Assembly (NCBI GenBank): GCA_021604885.1
Contig: BQJV01000249.1
Span: 1 to 5,495 of the forward strand
Length of the DNA stretch: 5,495 bases
From: Acidimicrobiales bacterium
GTDB lineage: Bacteria; Actinomycetota; Acidimicrobiia; Acidimicrobiales; Aldehydirespiratoraceae
Reading direction: 5' to 3'
Shown: one piece after another, positions 4,979 through 5,495 of the stretch
Layout: the number at the start of each line of letters is the position of its first letter
Position numbering within the stretch: the first letter of the stretch is position 1
Made by a program: the position numbers and the translations under genes
The notes under the pieces: generated by a model
What the model was told of the DNA's origin: nothing
Seen by the model: the letters and a program-made list of their open reading frames with translations, nothing else
Database searches by the model: none

Positions 4979-5495
4979 GCGGCGGCCGCGGAGGCCGAGC
5001 CAGGCGAGATCGGCGACCCGGGAGGCGAGCGCCTGGACGTCGCTCGACGCGCCACTCGCGATCCAGTGCCGGCCGGTCGCCTCGGCGAGGCCGAGGATGC
5101 CGTGGGCGAACATGAGCCGCTCGCCGGCGGTGAGCTCCTCGATGTCGATCAGGGCGGCGATGAAGTCGGCCAGCTGGTTCTCGACGTCGGCGACGGCGCG
5201 AGCGAAGTCGGGATCGGTGCGGACGCCTTCGCCGAAGAGCAGCCGGAACTCGTCCGGATGGTCGGCGACGAAGTCGAAGTACGCCGCGAAGCCGTTGACC
5301 ACCATCTCCTCGGCGGAGGAAGCCGACGCGGTGGCCGCACCGACGGTCTCGGTCAGGTCGTGGCCCGTCGTGCGGAGCAGTTCGAGGAAGAGGTCCCGCT
5401 TCGAGGAGAAGTGCTGATAGAGCACCGGCTTCGTGACGCCGGCCTCCGTGGCGACGGATTCCATCGTGGCCGTCTGGAACCCGTCCGCGGCGAAC
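4973..5495 (-). CDS. TetR-family transcriptional regulator (5' truncated by window)
   Basis: The gene runs off the right edge; 173 residues are visible, ending at TGA 4975-4973. The first visible residues, FAADGFQTATMESVATEAGV, are the middle of a TetR DNA-binding domain. They continue into TKPVLYQHFSSKRDLFLELL, the recognition helix and the typical LYxHFxSK signature. About 20-30 N-terminal residues are missing. The Met at 5464 is internal (it precedes ESVATEAG), not the start. The C-terminal ligand and dimer domain is helical, with HPDEFRLLFGEG, DPDFARAVADVENQLADFI and GERLMFAHGILGLAEATG, a pattern common in actinobacterial TetR proteins. The effector is unknown. Targets of TetR proteins are often the gene divergent from the regulator, which here would lie outside the window; the convergent Nudix gene is not an obvious target. 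Confidence 0.92.
   Translation of the reverse strand, partial: FAADGFQTATMESVATEAGVTKPVLYQHFSSKRDLFLELLRTTGHDLTETVGAATASASSAEEMVVNGFAAYFDFVADHPDEFRLLFGEGVRTDPDFARAVADVENQLADFIAALIDIEELTAGERLMFAHGILGLAEATGRHWIASGASSDVQALASRVADLAWLGLRGRRR

Noticed and set aside
5462..5464. ATG as the start of the TetR gene
   Set aside because: The TetR DNA-binding domain pattern (FAADGFQTAT) continues upstream to the window edge, so this Met is internal.

Overview
This is a high-GC, gene-dense chromosomal window, most likely from an actinobacterium. The base composition, the GTG starts, the TetR and pyridoxamine-oxidase-like families and the threonine-run lipoprotein all fit. Three plus-strand genes start without a Shine-Dalgarno sequence, right behind a TANNNT-type -10 element. 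That leaderless style, with the protein types, makes an Acidimicrobiia-like organism plausible, but this is an inference. No rRNA, tRNA, CRISPR array, insertion sequence or phage gene was seen.

Layout. Positions 1-846 (+) hold the 3' part of a YcaQ/AlkX-type winged-helix DNA glycosylase family gene. It runs tail-to-tail into, and overlaps by 20 bp, a secreted MltB-like lytic transglycosylase (2248-827, -) that has a visible catalytic Glu and an EF-hand-like calcium loop. A 59-bp divergent promoter region separates this from a small split-barrel (PPOX-like) protein (2308-2634, +). Converging on that gene is a two-gene minus-strand operon: a VOC/glyoxalase-like protein (3566-2931) whose stop codon overlaps the start of a small Thr-rich lipoprotein (2934-2656). 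A second divergent promoter (3567-3630) leads into a TesB-type acyl-CoA thioesterase (3631-4443, +), followed after 10 bp by a Nudix hydrolase (4454-4966, +). The window closes with the 3' part of a TetR-family regulator (-), which runs off the right edge.

How they work together. The genes look like ordinary housekeeping and accessory functions: DNA repair, cell-wall remodelling, flavin- or F420-type redox, acyl-CoA hydrolysis, nucleotide clean-up and regulation. They alternate strand and do not form one pathway. The only likely co-expressed sets are VOC plus lipoprotein (translationally coupled) and thioesterase plus Nudix. In the latter pair the thioesterase stop codon also forms part of the Nudix -10 box. 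I do not see a previously undescribed defence or mobile system. The most interesting signals are the repeated leaderless promoter architecture, the overlapping gene ends, and details inside individual proteins.
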